Positions 35,441 through 43,675 of a stretch of 60,112 nucleotides of DNA are shown in pieces. This DNA is from an uncultured archaeon (GTDB lineage Archaea > Halobacteriota > Methanosarcinia > Methanosarcinales > Methanoperedenaceae), in assembly GCA_902386255.1 (NCBI GenBank), contig CABMII010000013.1, forward strand, positions 1 through 60,112, written 5' to 3'. The position numbers and the translations under genes are program-made. Each line of letters begins with the position of its first letter. The stretch's first letter is position 1. The notes under the pieces were generated by a model. The model was not told the origin of the DNA. It made no database searches and was given only the letters and a program-made list of their open reading frames with translations.

Positions 35441-35905
35441 TTTCCTGAAAAGATGAAGCGCATCATCCCCGTTCTTGTAATAATTGAAAAGTTTTTTATC
35501 CACAACAAAACCCTTCGTAGCGTACAGATTCTGGGCAGGTTTGTTATTGACACCGACTTCAAGGGTTATTTTAGTAACTCCTTTTTCTTTTAGCAATCCA
35601 ATGGTTTTATCCATAAGCAAGCTCGCTATCCCCTGCCTCCTGTGCGCAGGATGCACGTTTAATGAATATATCCTTGCGTTGTGGATATTTTCCCGCAAAA
35701 GAATGAGAATTGACCCGATAACGCCACCATCCTCCGCAACAAGTACAATTGACCTGGCTCTAAGTAAAAGATACTTTAATTGTTTCCTGAAAAATCTTTC
35801 TTCCTTGAAACATATTTCTTCAAGATTCAAAAGGGCATCCAGGTCCTCCTTTTTCGCAGCCCGGATTAAGGGTTTCAAGGAACGGTCACGCGTGCCCTTA
35901 CGCAT
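35435..35905 (-). CDS. GNAT-family N-acetyltransferase
   Basis: A 156-residue acetyltransferase with the GNAT fold. It has acetyl-CoA-binding VHPAHRRQGIASLLMDK (R/Q-x-x-G-x-A, ~83-99) and the C-terminal LEVGVNNKPAQNLYATKGFV (~115-134), as in RimI-like enzymes. The acceptor amine is unknown. In bacteria, GNAT genes are recurrent neighbours of RLAN/ATP-grasp ligases, so it may act on the product of the adjacent genes. The ATG at 35905 has GGTG/AGGA upstream but overlaps DUF2111 by 31 bases; a TTG at 35878 is an alternative. Confidence 0.85.
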   Translation of the reverse strand: MRKGTRDRSLKPLIRAAKKEDLDALLNLEEICFKEERFFRKQLKYLLLRARSIVLVAEDGGVIGSILILLRENIHNARIYSLNVHPAHRRQGIASLLMDKTIGLLKEKGVTKITLEVGVNNKPAQNLYATKGFVVDKKLFNYYKNGDDALHLFRKL

Positions 35906-36282
35906 TCCTGCACCTGTTTTACAACCTCGGGATAATCGCCAAAGATATAACCCAGGTCCACAGTGCCCACCATATCAACGACACCTATCGCAGCTATGCC
36001 ATATCCTTCCTTATTCCTGATAGGTGCAACTATTACCGGAATGCCAGCGTATTTCCCGCTGGTCGGGATGATGCGTATGGTTTTATTCTCTTTTAATACG
36101 GCTTCAAGCACGGGACCGCTATAATTATTATCAAGGATTTTTCCTTTTTCAATCCTGACGCCCTTTTTATTCAGGCTCCTCATGGTCACAGGCAGTCCCA
36201 GCAGTTCATGTATCGCGAGAGCAAAAGGCGCAATATCTTCAGGACTTGAATCCGCTGAAATCTCAATTTTTTTGAAATTCAT
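35875..36282 (-). CDS. DUF2111 family protein
   Basis: A 135-residue protein of a family found in methanogens and their relatives. It is recognised by GVRIEKGKILDNNYSGPVLE, TIRIIPTSGKYAGIPVIVAP and GYGIAAIGVVDMVG (about 42-105). The fold is a roadblock- or PAS-like alpha/beta sandwich by pattern, without known activity. The ATG at 36282 with GGAG eight bases upstream is preferred over the GTG at 36291. It lies between the stress protein and the GNAT gene on the same strand. Confidence 0.75.
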   Translation of the reverse strand: MNFKKIEISADSSPEDIAPFALAIHELLGLPVTMRSLNKKGVRIEKGKILDNNYSGPVLEAVLKENKTIRIIPTSGKYAGIPVIVAPIRNKEGYGIAAIGVVDMVGTVDLGYIFGDYPEVVKQVQECVRARVTVP

Positions 36283-36312
36283 ATTTCCCACTCCATTTTA
36301 ATTTCATATTAA

Positions 36313-36711
36313 TTATCTTGCAACAAGTACTGTGCATTCAGCATTTCGCACCACGTTCTCGGCAACGCTTCCCAAAAGGACTCTTTTTATTCCTTTCCTG
36401 CCTTCTGAACCCATCACGATTGTATGAACTTTGAGGCTTTTTGACACATTCAAAATAGTTTCTGCAGGGCTTCCGAGCTTCAGGATTTTCTGGACATCCA
36501 CACCCATTTTTTTCCCGTCTTCAACCACTTCGTCAAGAACTTTTTCACCATATTTTATCAATTCATCCCGTTCGGATGTGGAAGGAACATTCACAACAAA
36601 AAGCGCCGCCATCCTGATATTATATGATTTTGTGATTTTTAATGCTGCAATTTCCGCTTTTTTAGCTGACTCAGACCCATCGGTCGCAAGAAGAACTTCA
36701 ACTTTTGCCAT
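36313..36711 (-). CDS. universal stress protein (UspA family)
   Basis: A 132-residue UspA-fold protein. It has VLLATDGSESAKKAE (6-20) and the ATP-binding signature MGSEGRKGIKRVLLGSVAEN (G-x2-G-x9-GS, ~100-119). It is shorter than the paralog at 3717-4184 and close to the minimal fold. It lies 30 bases upstream of DUF2111, probably in one transcript. Confidence 0.88.
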   Translation of the reverse strand: MAKVEVLLATDGSESAKKAEIAALKITKSYNIRMAALFVVNVPSTSERDELIKYGEKVLDEVVEDGKKMGVDVQKILKLGSPAETILNVSKSLKVHTIVMGSEGRKGIKRVLLGSVAENVVRNAECTVLVAR

Positions 36712-36720
36712 ATGTAAATT

Positions 36721-37992
36721 TTATACGTTAACCATATTAAGGATTGTGTTATCGAAAAGATAATTCGAAAAAAACCTGATTCTAAAACCTAAAATCTTTT
36801 GAAATAGGTACATTCTTTTCTGTTCATAGCCGGATACATTATGCACAGCAGGACGTTTCTTTATAACATCAACATATTGCGTTACGTTTCGATACGCTAC
36901 TCCTCTCTTTTGTTTTATCACATCTTGAAAATTCGTAAAATTTTCTTCTTTTGTCTTTTTTGACGTTGGATATGTATAAAACTCACAATCTGTAACATTT
37001 TTATCTGTGGTATATGTAAAATCCTTAGATTCAGATGGCAGGAGGGAGCCCTCATCAAATCTGCCAATTTTTGTATCATTTTCCATGGAAAAACCCTCCC
37101 ATATTCCAAATGTTCCGGGCACAGTATCCGTGTTTTCTATTGTAACGGTTACCTCTGAACCAAGAGGGGGTAATTGTACATAATTGCTGGAAATCTGAAA
37201 TACCCCATCAATCGTAACATTATTTTCAGATACGTTACTTATATGGATAATTATCATCGGAATCGTTTCTCCACCATCCAGTTTTTTCTCATAAGTGAAA
37301 TCGGTTTCTCCTTCAATTGTCCGGGTATTTATTATGTTATTGTCTAATAGAGAGATAGTGGCGCTTCTTATCAATTTATATGAATATGTGCATCCACCTC
37401 CGTTATTTAATTCATCTTCCGTTCCCTCGTAATGACCACCAGACCAACACGAACGGCTCGATACATTTTTTGGTTCTTTATCAATAGCATTTACCTGAAG
37501 TGAATATCCGACCAAAGACAAATAATCTCCCTGATTCAATATTCTTTCAGTATTGTCATTCATAAGAATATTGTATACATGACCGGATTTTAATCCTGTA
37601 TTAAATGTGGATATGTCATTTGAAAAAAGTTTTCCTTTCATATAACCGGAAAAATAAGATTGGTCCCCATACGGTATCAAATAATAACTTCCCCAATCTT
37701 TATATCTAAAATTTTCTGATAGAAATGATATATCCTTTTTACAGGTTTTCAAATAAGAAGTGTACTGTAGTTCCTCTGGAATATTTCTTACGTCTGTAAA
37801 TGATTCATTTATAGTGACATTTGTAATGACATAATCTGCAACTTGCACCACACGTGGTTCTACTATTTTATATTCTTCTTCATATTGTTCTGATTTCTGA
37901 TATGGTATGACCACATCTACCGGCATCAATAATATGAATATCAATAATATGAATATCGCCAAGGATATGATTAATAGATTATTGTTGTACAT
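36721..37992 (-). CDS. membrane-anchored protein with S-layer-like domain
   Basis: A protein of ~423 residues with an N-terminal membrane anchor (LLIISLAIFILLIFILLMPV) and an otherwise extracellular chain rich in NxT/S sites. The part GDYLSLVGYSLQVNAID, followed by a beta segment ATISLLDNNIINTRTI, resembles the Methanosarcina S-layer (DUF1608-type) domain. A second beta domain contains SEVTVTIENTDTVPGTFGIW. A basic amphipathic C-terminus follows. The start at 37992 (MYNNN) shortens the overlap with the octahaem gene. As the last gene of the cytochrome run it may link the haem proteins to the S-layer (inference). Confidence 0.6.
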   Translation of the reverse strand: MYNNNLLIISLAIFILLIFILLMPVDVVIPYQKSEQYEEEYKIVEPRVVQVADYVITNVTINESFTDVRNIPEELQYTSYLKTCKKDISFLSENFRYKDWGSYYLIPYGDQSYFSGYMKGKLFSNDISTFNTGLKSGHVYNILMNDNTERILNQGDYLSLVGYSLQVNAIDKEPKNVSSRSCWSGGHYEGTEDELNNGGGCTYSYKLIRSATISLLDNNIINTRTIEGETDFTYEKKLDGGETIPMIIIHISNVSENNVTIDGVFQISSNYVQLPPLGSEVTVTIENTDTVPGTFGIWEGFSMENDTKIGRFDEGSLLPSESKDFTYTTDKNVTDCEFYTYPTSKKTKEENFTNFQDVIKQKRGVAYRNVTQYVDVIKKRPAVHNVSGYEQKRMYLFQKILGFRIRFFSNYLFDNTILNMVNV

Positions 37993-38899
37993 TTTCATAA
38001 TCATTTCTATAGTTCTTTATTAAGGCTGCTGCTTTTTCATCATTATTGGAGTCAGGAGTAGGTGTCGGCCCTACTTTCTTTTCTGCGGTTATCTTTCCTG
38101 CAATCCCAAGTATTGTCTGATTTATATTTCGCGGAGAATGCGGATCATGGCATATGACACATTCAACCCCAGAAATATGATTCCCATTCAGCCAATCTTT
38201 ATAAGTCCCAGAATGACATTGTTTGCATAAATTGCTTGCCTGGGTAATAGGTACTTTTTGACCATTGGCCAACTCTAACGATATTTTATCTTGTGAGTGA
38301 CACATCCTGCAAGACTTGTTTTCAAATATATTATGTATTTCAAGCCTGATAGTCTCATGCCTAAAGAGGTTGTCTAAAGAACCATGGCAAAGTCCACAAT
38401 CTGTACCCTTTTTTGATTCTATATGTCCTCCTTCATGACAACGGGTGCATTCCGGTGTCCTGTCAGACCTCCAGGCATGACAACTATTACAATTATTATC
38501 ATATGTTTCTTTGTGCCTTGCCGTATATTCTGACATGCCTATAGATGGTAGTGCTTTTATATTTCCTTCGTGATAGATATGTATCTCTTTAGAGATATTA
38601 ACTAAAAATTTAATATCTTCCCTATGACATTTATAACAAGACGACGAAATATTTATCGTATCATTGGCATTAACAGGAGATTGCCCGGCAGTGTGGCATT
38701 TAGTACAATCGAGAGGCTGCCTGCCCCCTAACATCGCATTTAATTCGGCTTGTAGCTGTATATTATTATTTTTCCCGGATTCTCCAGATATGAATACACT
38801 AGCCAGAAATATGGGGATTATTATTGCGACAATTACTATGCCAGTATTTCTAATTTTCTTTGTTCCTATATTTCTGATTTGCTTTATGTAGTAATTCAT
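37979..38899 (-). CDS. octahaem c-type cytochrome, membrane anchored
   Basis: A 306-residue protein with an N-terminal membrane helix (about 19-34) and eight CxxCH haem-binding motifs: CTKCH, CYKCH, CNSCH, CTRCH, CGLCH, CRMCH, CKQCH and CVICH. The pairs with SGVECVICHDPHSP and CKQCHSGTYKDW resemble the NapC/NrfB- and doubled-CXXCH-type domains used for electron transfer outside the membrane. A Pro/Thr linker and a short charged tail close the protein. It lies 11 bases after the gene at 38911 and overlaps the next, within the cytochrome run. Confidence 0.88.
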   Translation of the reverse strand: MNYYIKQIRNIGTKKIRNTGIVIVAIIIPIFLASVFISGESGKNNNIQLQAELNAMLGGRQPLDCTKCHTAGQSPVNANDTINISSSCYKCHREDIKFLVNISKEIHIYHEGNIKALPSIGMSEYTARHKETYDNNCNSCHAWRSDRTPECTRCHEGGHIESKKGTDCGLCHGSLDNLFRHETIRLEIHNIFENKSCRMCHSQDKISLELANGQKVPITQASNLCKQCHSGTYKDWLNGNHISGVECVICHDPHSPRNINQTILGIAGKITAEKKVGPTPTPDSNNDEKAAALIKNYRNDYENVQQ

Positions 38900-38910
38900 A
38901 ATATCTACCC

Positions 38911-40116
38911 CTACCTTATCTCAAATTCTTTACTGTATTCCGCCTTTGATATTCCGGGGATAGACCTTATTTCTTTTATTATGTTCCTGTCTTTATCTTT
39001 TTTATCTCTGCTTATAAATATTATTGCTTCATCATTTCCTGCAGATATCCCAACACTCTTTGCATTATTTTTATTTATTATATCATTTACAGTATTCAGT
39101 ATGGCAGAATCAAATGGCTGAGATAGGGATATTTTTATTGTCCTGGCTTTGGATTTATCATGTTCTATCTTTAAATGTTTTGCCAGTATAACATGTCCTT
39201 TCTTTGGCTTAAATGCATATTCAAATACTGACGATATCATCATCAAGAGAAATAGTCCCACAAATATCGTACGGTCTTTTAGAAATTGAGATATGTTATC
39301 TATTTCATTTTGTGCTGATGGGATAATATCGAATGAAAAGTTCGTTCCCGCCGGACTATGTGGATTGTGGCAATCAATACACTTTTGTTTTTCTATTCCA
39401 TTTTGAATTACATAATGTGAGGGATCTTTATACTCTTTTGAATGACAATTGCCGCACATCTGCGAACTAGCCGTTCCATCATACATTGCAAGTTCTTTAA
39501 ATTTCAGATTGGTTCCTGCATGGCAAGTATCACATCTAATCATCCAGTTATGAGAACCTTTTTTGAATGTATCTCTCTCTTCGTTATGCCCATTAGGCTG
39601 GAGTAAACCTCCATGGCAATTCTGGCAATTTCTTGATGTATTAATATCAATTATACCGCTGTGCCCGCCATGACAGCTTTTACATGCAAGGACACCGTGG
39701 CATGATTCACAACCTCTTGTGCCCATTTTCCCTGTATGTTCTTTATGAATTGTGTTTGTTCCCTGATCATTGTATCTTGAAGGTTCTCCGCTTGGGAGTG
39801 CATGATCAGAGGCATGACATCGGGCACACCATTCTCTATTAACCCCTGAATATGTTGTATTCGAATTATGACAATTGGAACAACTCTGCTTGAAAGATGT
39901 ATCATTAAGAAGAGTCTCATTAGCAGATGTATAATTAACTATGGAAGAAATATCTTCTGTAATAGAATCATTCTTTATATTTTCACTATTTCTTCCAAGG
40001 TATCCTGAGAAATAAGATGTATCAAAAACCACTATCATTAACAGGACAATTACCAAATTTTTATATATGGCAAGTCTTGCAAGTTTTTGTCGTAACATAA
40101 TCCATTTCGTGGGCAT
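38911..40116 (-). CDS. octahaem c-type cytochrome with a cytoplasmic alpha/beta domain
   Basis: A protein of ~401 residues with an N-terminal membrane helix and eight CxxCH motifs (CSNCH, CARCH, CESCH, CKSCH, CQNCH, CDTCH, CGNCH, CIDCH). A second membrane helix (TIFVGLFLLMMISSVFEYAF) precedes ~90 residues predicted to lie in the cytoplasm (RTIKISLSQPFDSAILNTVN through IPGISKAEYSKEF), which resemble a ferredoxin-like ACT/NIL-type fold. A haem domain outside and a possible ligand domain inside suggest redox sensing or docking (inference). The start is chosen at 40116, where AGGT precedes the ATG; 40140 and 40098 are alternatives. It overlaps the upstream cytochrome gene. Confidence 0.82.
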   Translation of the reverse strand: MPTKWIMLRQKLARLAIYKNLVIVLLMIVVFDTSYFSGYLGRNSENIKNDSITEDISSIVNYTSANETLLNDTSFKQSCSNCHNSNTTYSGVNREWCARCHASDHALPSGEPSRYNDQGTNTIHKEHTGKMGTRGCESCHGVLACKSCHGGHSGIIDINTSRNCQNCHGGLLQPNGHNEERDTFKKGSHNWMIRCDTCHAGTNLKFKELAMYDGTASSQMCGNCHSKEYKDPSHYVIQNGIEKQKCIDCHNPHSPAGTNFSFDIIPSAQNEIDNISQFLKDRTIFVGLFLLMMISSVFEYAFKPKKGHVILAKHLKIEHDKSKARTIKISLSQPFDSAILNTVNDIINKNNAKSVGISAGNDEAIIFISRDKKDKDRNIIKEIRSIPGISKAEYSKEFEIR

Positions 40117-41104
40117 AATACCTACCATATTTAAGTCCAAACATCTGTCCCATGTATGTTATTCTGTCATTTACATGGCACATCGCAGCCGGGGTGCCAC
40201 AAGTATATCCGGAATTATTTCCGATATAGTCTTCCATTAATTCATTTGATGATATTGATACAACAGACGCATCACTGAAATCCTGTATTACCCTATCCAT
40301 CCTTTTTACAGTATAATTTCCCTGGGTATGAAATAAATTCAAATATGAGTATTGTAAAGGTAAGTCTGCAGGCAATGAATAATAGTTGATTGATGAACCA
40401 TCGGATGCATTTATTATCACCATAGGGTAATTATCTACATATGTATATATTAATGCAGATTGCCAGTCGCCGCTCAGGCTTATATATAGTTTAAAATAGT
40501 CTGGATAAACATTCTGCCTTGTGAATGTAAGGGCCTGGTTCTTATAAAGGCTCTGCATAACATTTGTTGACATATTACCCGGATCTTGCTGCCCGGAAAA
40601 GTTCATTAATTGTATCGTTGCATCAACAGCAACTGAAGCATTTTCTGAATATACATCCCACACTCCAATAGTTACATTAATAGTTTCATTCGCTGTGCCG
40701 TTGGTAAGATTTGTTTCCCAGTCAGGATTCCAGAATACAATCCCATTGATTGCCAAAGAATTGTTACCGGATATGTTGTAAATATAAGGATCTATCATAC
40801 CAAATGACTTTCTTCTGCCATTATGGCATGATAGGCACACACCATTAATATCGGCTGACTGAGCCATATTAAAATAATAGTCAATTGTCATTGACTGCTT
40901 ATTGCCCACATTCACAGCATGAGCCCCTATATGACGGCTTTCATTAAGGTCTGTTAAAGATTGGATATGGCAGGCTGTACAATTTGATTCTCTAACTATC
41001 GCGTGCGTATTGCTGAACCTTCCAATCGAGGCGACAGTCACCATTACATAGAGAATCAGGATGCATAAGACTATCGATAATACAATCTTTAATCGCTTTA
41101 ACAT
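40061..41104 (-). CDS. c-type cytochrome, shortened paralog of the 41946 and 44865 proteins
   Basis: A 347-residue exported cytochrome. After the signal anchor (8-29) comes FSNTHAIVRESNCTACH, the same entry motif as in the two paralogs. It has three CxxCH (CTACH, CLSCH, CKTCH) and one unusual CGTPAAMCH (C-x6-CH) at the place where the paralogs have C-x7-CH. A large beta domain rich in NxT/S lies in the middle. The chain stops one residue after the last CKTCH, whereas the paralogs continue for about 55-70 residues to another haem motif, so one haem is missing. Confidence 0.82.
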   Translation of the reverse strand: MLKRLKIVLSIVLCILILYVMVTVASIGRFSNTHAIVRESNCTACHIQSLTDLNESRHIGAHAVNVGNKQSMTIDYYFNMAQSADINGVCLSCHNGRRKSFGMIDPYIYNISGNNSLAINGIVFWNPDWETNLTNGTANETINVTIGVWDVYSENASVAVDATIQLMNFSGQQDPGNMSTNVMQSLYKNQALTFTRQNVYPDYFKLYISLSGDWQSALIYTYVDNYPMVIINASDGSSINYYSLPADLPLQYSYLNLFHTQGNYTVKRMDRVIQDFSDASVVSISSNELMEDYIGNNSGYTCGTPAAMCHVNDRITYMGQMFGLKYGRYYAHEMDYVTTKTCKTCHI

Positions 41105-41181
41105 AATATAGATAGCCTCTACTTTTTCTGAGTATCGGTTCTATTTGCATAGTTCAGCTAGTTTCAACGTTTCTCAGTATC

Positions 41182-41853
41182 TTATTCAATATCTTCTTCA
41201 ACTTCTTCTGCGTCTTCTTTCTCTGCTTTCTGTACCATCTTTGTATTGATACGGGTCATTACAACTGACAAAACAAATCCTATGACACCTATCTCCATGA
41301 ACTGGAATCCATAACCAGTGTTAATTATATAGTTGTTTTGTTGGAGTATGGGGATTATTGTCATTCTAGCTGAATAGTCAAGATAAATCGTACCTGCAAC
41401 CATCAATAGTGTAGCCATAACAAGTATCAGCATAGAAGTTCCTATTCTAATATCCCTGCCAATAAATGTTGTACCAATATCTCCCGGAATTCTTGTTTTG
41501 ATTTCTTTACCTCTTATTGTTATATTGGTACTCCTGCTTACTATAATAGATAGAACACCAGCTATTGCTGCGAGGAGTATCAGTATCATACTATAGAACG
41601 GGAAATCTCTCCAATCATATGGAGTAAAAGTATTCTGAGTCGTCTGACCCACAACCGTATATTGGTGCCCCCATAAAAAGAAAGCTATGTTATCAACATT
41701 AACAACCTGCCCGTCTGGCATGGTTTGTGAATGAATCGCTGTCAGCCAGGGGGTACCCCCTGTAGTCCCGGGTATTGGTATTCCTAATCCTGCAATTGCC
41801 ATTACAATGGCAAAAATCGTTGGGAATAATGCTGCTTTATTTTTCATATACAT
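41182..41853 (-). CDS. four-helix integral membrane protein, hypothetical
   Basis: A 223-residue protein with four membrane helices (about 10-28, 87-106, 140-161 and 185-204), an external loop of ~45 residues after the first helix (containing WGHQYTVVG), and an acidic C-terminal tail (KEDAEEVEEDIE). Single histidines sit in the external loop and none lies inside a helix, so haem b binding is unlikely. It sits between two cytochrome genes of the same run and is probably a membrane partner of that complex. No family recognised. Confidence 0.65.
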   Translation of the reverse strand: MYMKNKAALFPTIFAIVMAIAGLGIPIPGTTGGTPWLTAIHSQTMPDGQVVNVDNIAFFLWGHQYTVVGQTTQNTFTPYDWRDFPFYSMILILLAAIAGVLSIIVSRSTNITIRGKEIKTRIPGDIGTTFIGRDIRIGTSMLILVMATLLMVAGTIYLDYSARMTIIPILQQNNYIINTGYGFQFMEIGVIGFVLSVVMTRINTKMVQKAEKEDAEEVEEDIE

Positions 41854-41945
41854 CTAACCTATCCATATTTCTGTATTTTCGTCCTTCTATAAATATATGC
41901 CGGTTTTTAAAAAAAAAGAAAAGAAATGGGATTACCCATTTCCAT

Positions 41946-43106
41946 TTACGGACTCCTTACACCCGTTATGCCGTTCATATCACTGATACCTGCATGGCTG
42001 TGGCATCTGATACACTGAACCTGTCTATGCGCCCATTCGGATGAGGTCTGTGTAAGATTCTGGGTATCAATCAAGTTTGTTCCATGATCCACTCTGACGA
42101 GTCTTGCACCAGCTACATCCTGTCTGATTGGTTCGCCATTAGCATCCATAGGAGGCAGTTTATTGACGTGACATACACCACAGAGTTTCACCTGTTTTGC
42201 GGCATATTCCGCACTTGTGTACGACATTTCATGCTGGAAATAGATACCGTTTCCACTTCCTTTCTGAACACCTGCACCGCCTGCCTGGTTTTCAAGCATC
42301 GTGTTCATAGTATTCTTTCCAACTGCTATTTCAACTACATGGCAAACGCCCTTCTCGGGATTTGCACAGCTTGCCGAACCAGTCGTATCATCGTTGAAAT
42401 ATCCTGGCCTTGGTGATAATGCACTCAAATCGCCCCATAATGTTTTAAGGTCTGTGCCTGTTCCAGGGACATTATAGGTTATCTTCAGTGCACCTGTGCC
42501 ATTGAGGGCAGTTATATTAGTTGATGCCACAAGAGTTATTCCAGTTGCAGTTGCAGTATAATCCGAACCACCAGCGCTTAGGACTGTACCAGCAGCTACT
42601 CCCGAAGTTCCTGGGTCTTGAACTGTAACTTTGATACTTGATACGCCTGTGCCAAGTCTGATAACCTGAGTTGTGTTTGTTACAAGAACATCAAACCGCG
42701 ATGATGCATTGGTACTCGTAAACGTGATGTCATTGTAAGAAAGCTTAGTCTGATTGTTATCGGTTGTGAGGTTGTATCCTGTTACGAATATTTTATCTCT
42801 GTTATTCCATGTGTTGTGACACATCATGCATCCACCAGAGATTGCTTCTGCCTGTGTTACCGTAGTGGCTCCACCTGCTTCCATCTTTTCTGCCTGAGCA
42901 TATACCGCTCCTGAAAAATGGGGCAGGTGTGTAGTCGCATTCAATTCAATAACCTGGTCTGGATGGCATGAGCCACAATAGACCGGTTCTACAATAGCGT
43001 GTGTTGGAGTGAATCTGCCTACTGCGGCCATTGACATTCCAACCCCGCCTACTAATGCCAGGACTAATACAATTTTAAGTACGTCCTGTCTGTTTATTTT
43101 TCTCAT
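41946..43106 (-). CDS. pentahaem-type c-type cytochrome
   Basis: A 386-residue exported cytochrome. The signal peptide (1-28) is followed by FTPTHAIVEPVYCGSCH. Haem motifs are CGSCH, CMMCH, CGVCH and CIRCH plus CANPEKGVCH (C-x7-CH), aligned with CGKSEMGLCH in the paralog at 44865. A ~100-residue beta domain rich in Thr, Ala and Gly lies between the second motif and the unusual one. The protein ends shortly after CIRCHSHAG. It is the first cytochrome gene of the minus-strand run and has a hairpin-rich leader. Confidence 0.87.
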   Translation of the reverse strand: MRKINRQDVLKIVLVLALVGGVGMSMAAVGRFTPTHAIVEPVYCGSCHPDQVIELNATTHLPHFSGAVYAQAEKMEAGGATTVTQAEAISGGCMMCHNTWNNRDKIFVTGYNLTTDNNQTKLSYNDITFTSTNASSRFDVLVTNTTQVIRLGTGVSSIKVTVQDPGTSGVAAGTVLSAGGSDYTATATGITLVASTNITALNGTGALKITYNVPGTGTDLKTLWGDLSALSPRPGYFNDDTTGSASCANPEKGVCHVVEIAVGKNTMNTMLENQAGGAGVQKGSGNGIYFQHEMSYTSAEYAAKQVKLCGVCHVNKLPPMDANGEPIRQDVAGARLVRVDHGTNLIDTQNLTQTSSEWAHRQVQCIRCHSHAGISDMNGITGVRSP

Positions 43107-43121
43107 GTATTTCTTTTCCCC

Positions 43122-43175
43122 CTCCGCTTTTATGCGGAGTTTTTATTTGTGTTTTTTCACCAGGTTTTCTCCTGG
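43122..43175 (-). promoter_or_regulatory. two hairpins in the cytochrome leader
   Basis: CCAGG-6-CCTGG (43160-43175) and CTCCGC-6-GCGGAG (43122-43139), both perfect, lie in the presumed 5' leader of the cytochrome gene starting at 43106. The second ends immediately before the G-rich ribosome-binding region. Confidence 0.45.
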
Positions 43176-43195
43176 ATCCAAGGTTCCTATCCTAT

Positions 43196-43216
43196 TTTTA
43201 GATTTTACATCTAAAA
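43196..43216. promoter_or_regulatory. perfect inverted repeat at the cytochrome promoter
   Basis: TTTTAGAT, five bases, ATCTAAAA. On the minus strand it overlaps a TATA-like stretch (ATATATTTTA) about 110 bases upstream of the cytochrome start, a plausible operator. Confidence 0.4.
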
Positions 43217-43256
43217 TATATTAACCTTATGATTGTAATAAATTGTGATAAAATGC

Positions 43257-43571
43257 TCATCTGTCAACCTCTAGATTAATACCTTTAAAGAATAACCATA
43301 ATCCAGCAATTATAGCCACAGCTGATAAAGAAAATTGAATTAAATACAATAATGTAGTTGTTTTCTCTACTATTATCGGAGCACGTATTAGCAAATCAAT
43401 CAGGACAATATTTGCTATTACACTCATAGCGATAGTAAAAATCAAAGCGCGAAAGTTCATCCTCGAAAAAGAGAGGTATACAGTACGCCCACTCTTCATA
43501 TTACCAAACATCAGTTTTACTGCCTTTGCAAGAGCCACTTCGTCTATTTTATGATCTTTTTTGGCTTCCAT
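43257..43571 (-). CDS. small two-helix membrane protein
   Basis: A 104-residue protein (from Met at 43571, MEAKKDHKIDE) with two membrane helices (FTIAMSVIANIVLIDLLI and SLSAVAIIAGLWLFFKG). A frame extending to a GTG at 43682 exists, but the added 37 residues cover a sequence that folds into a nested hairpin and look like leader RNA. It lies 150 bases upstream of the cytochrome run on the same strand. No family recognised. Confidence 0.5.
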   Translation of the reverse strand: MEAKKDHKIDEVALAKAVKLMFGNMKSGRTVYLSFSRMNFRALIFTIAMSVIANIVLIDLLIRAPIIVEKTTTLLYLIQFSLSAVAIIAGLWLFFKGINLEVDR

Positions 43572-43614
43572 TTTAGAACATCTCTTAGCATCAGTTTCTG
43601 CTAGTCCCAAGTTT

Positions 43615-43675
43615 CTGGCTTTTAAATCCTGTCCGTTTTTCCCTATCCTTTGGAAAGAGTAACAGGGCGAGCCAG
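43615..43675 (-). ncRNA. candidate structured leader RNA
   Basis: Nested complementary segments: CTGGCT (43670-43675 on the minus strand) with AGCCAG (43615-43620), inside it CCTGT with ACAGG (43662-43666 and 43628-43632), and at the tip CTTTCC/GGATAG with one mismatch around AAA. It would lie in the mRNA leader of the membrane protein starting at 43571. It matches no riboswitch class I can recall. Confidence 0.3.

Noticed and set aside
41182-41853. Cytochrome b-like protein
   Set aside because: No histidines inside the predicted membrane helices, so haem b ligation is unlikely.
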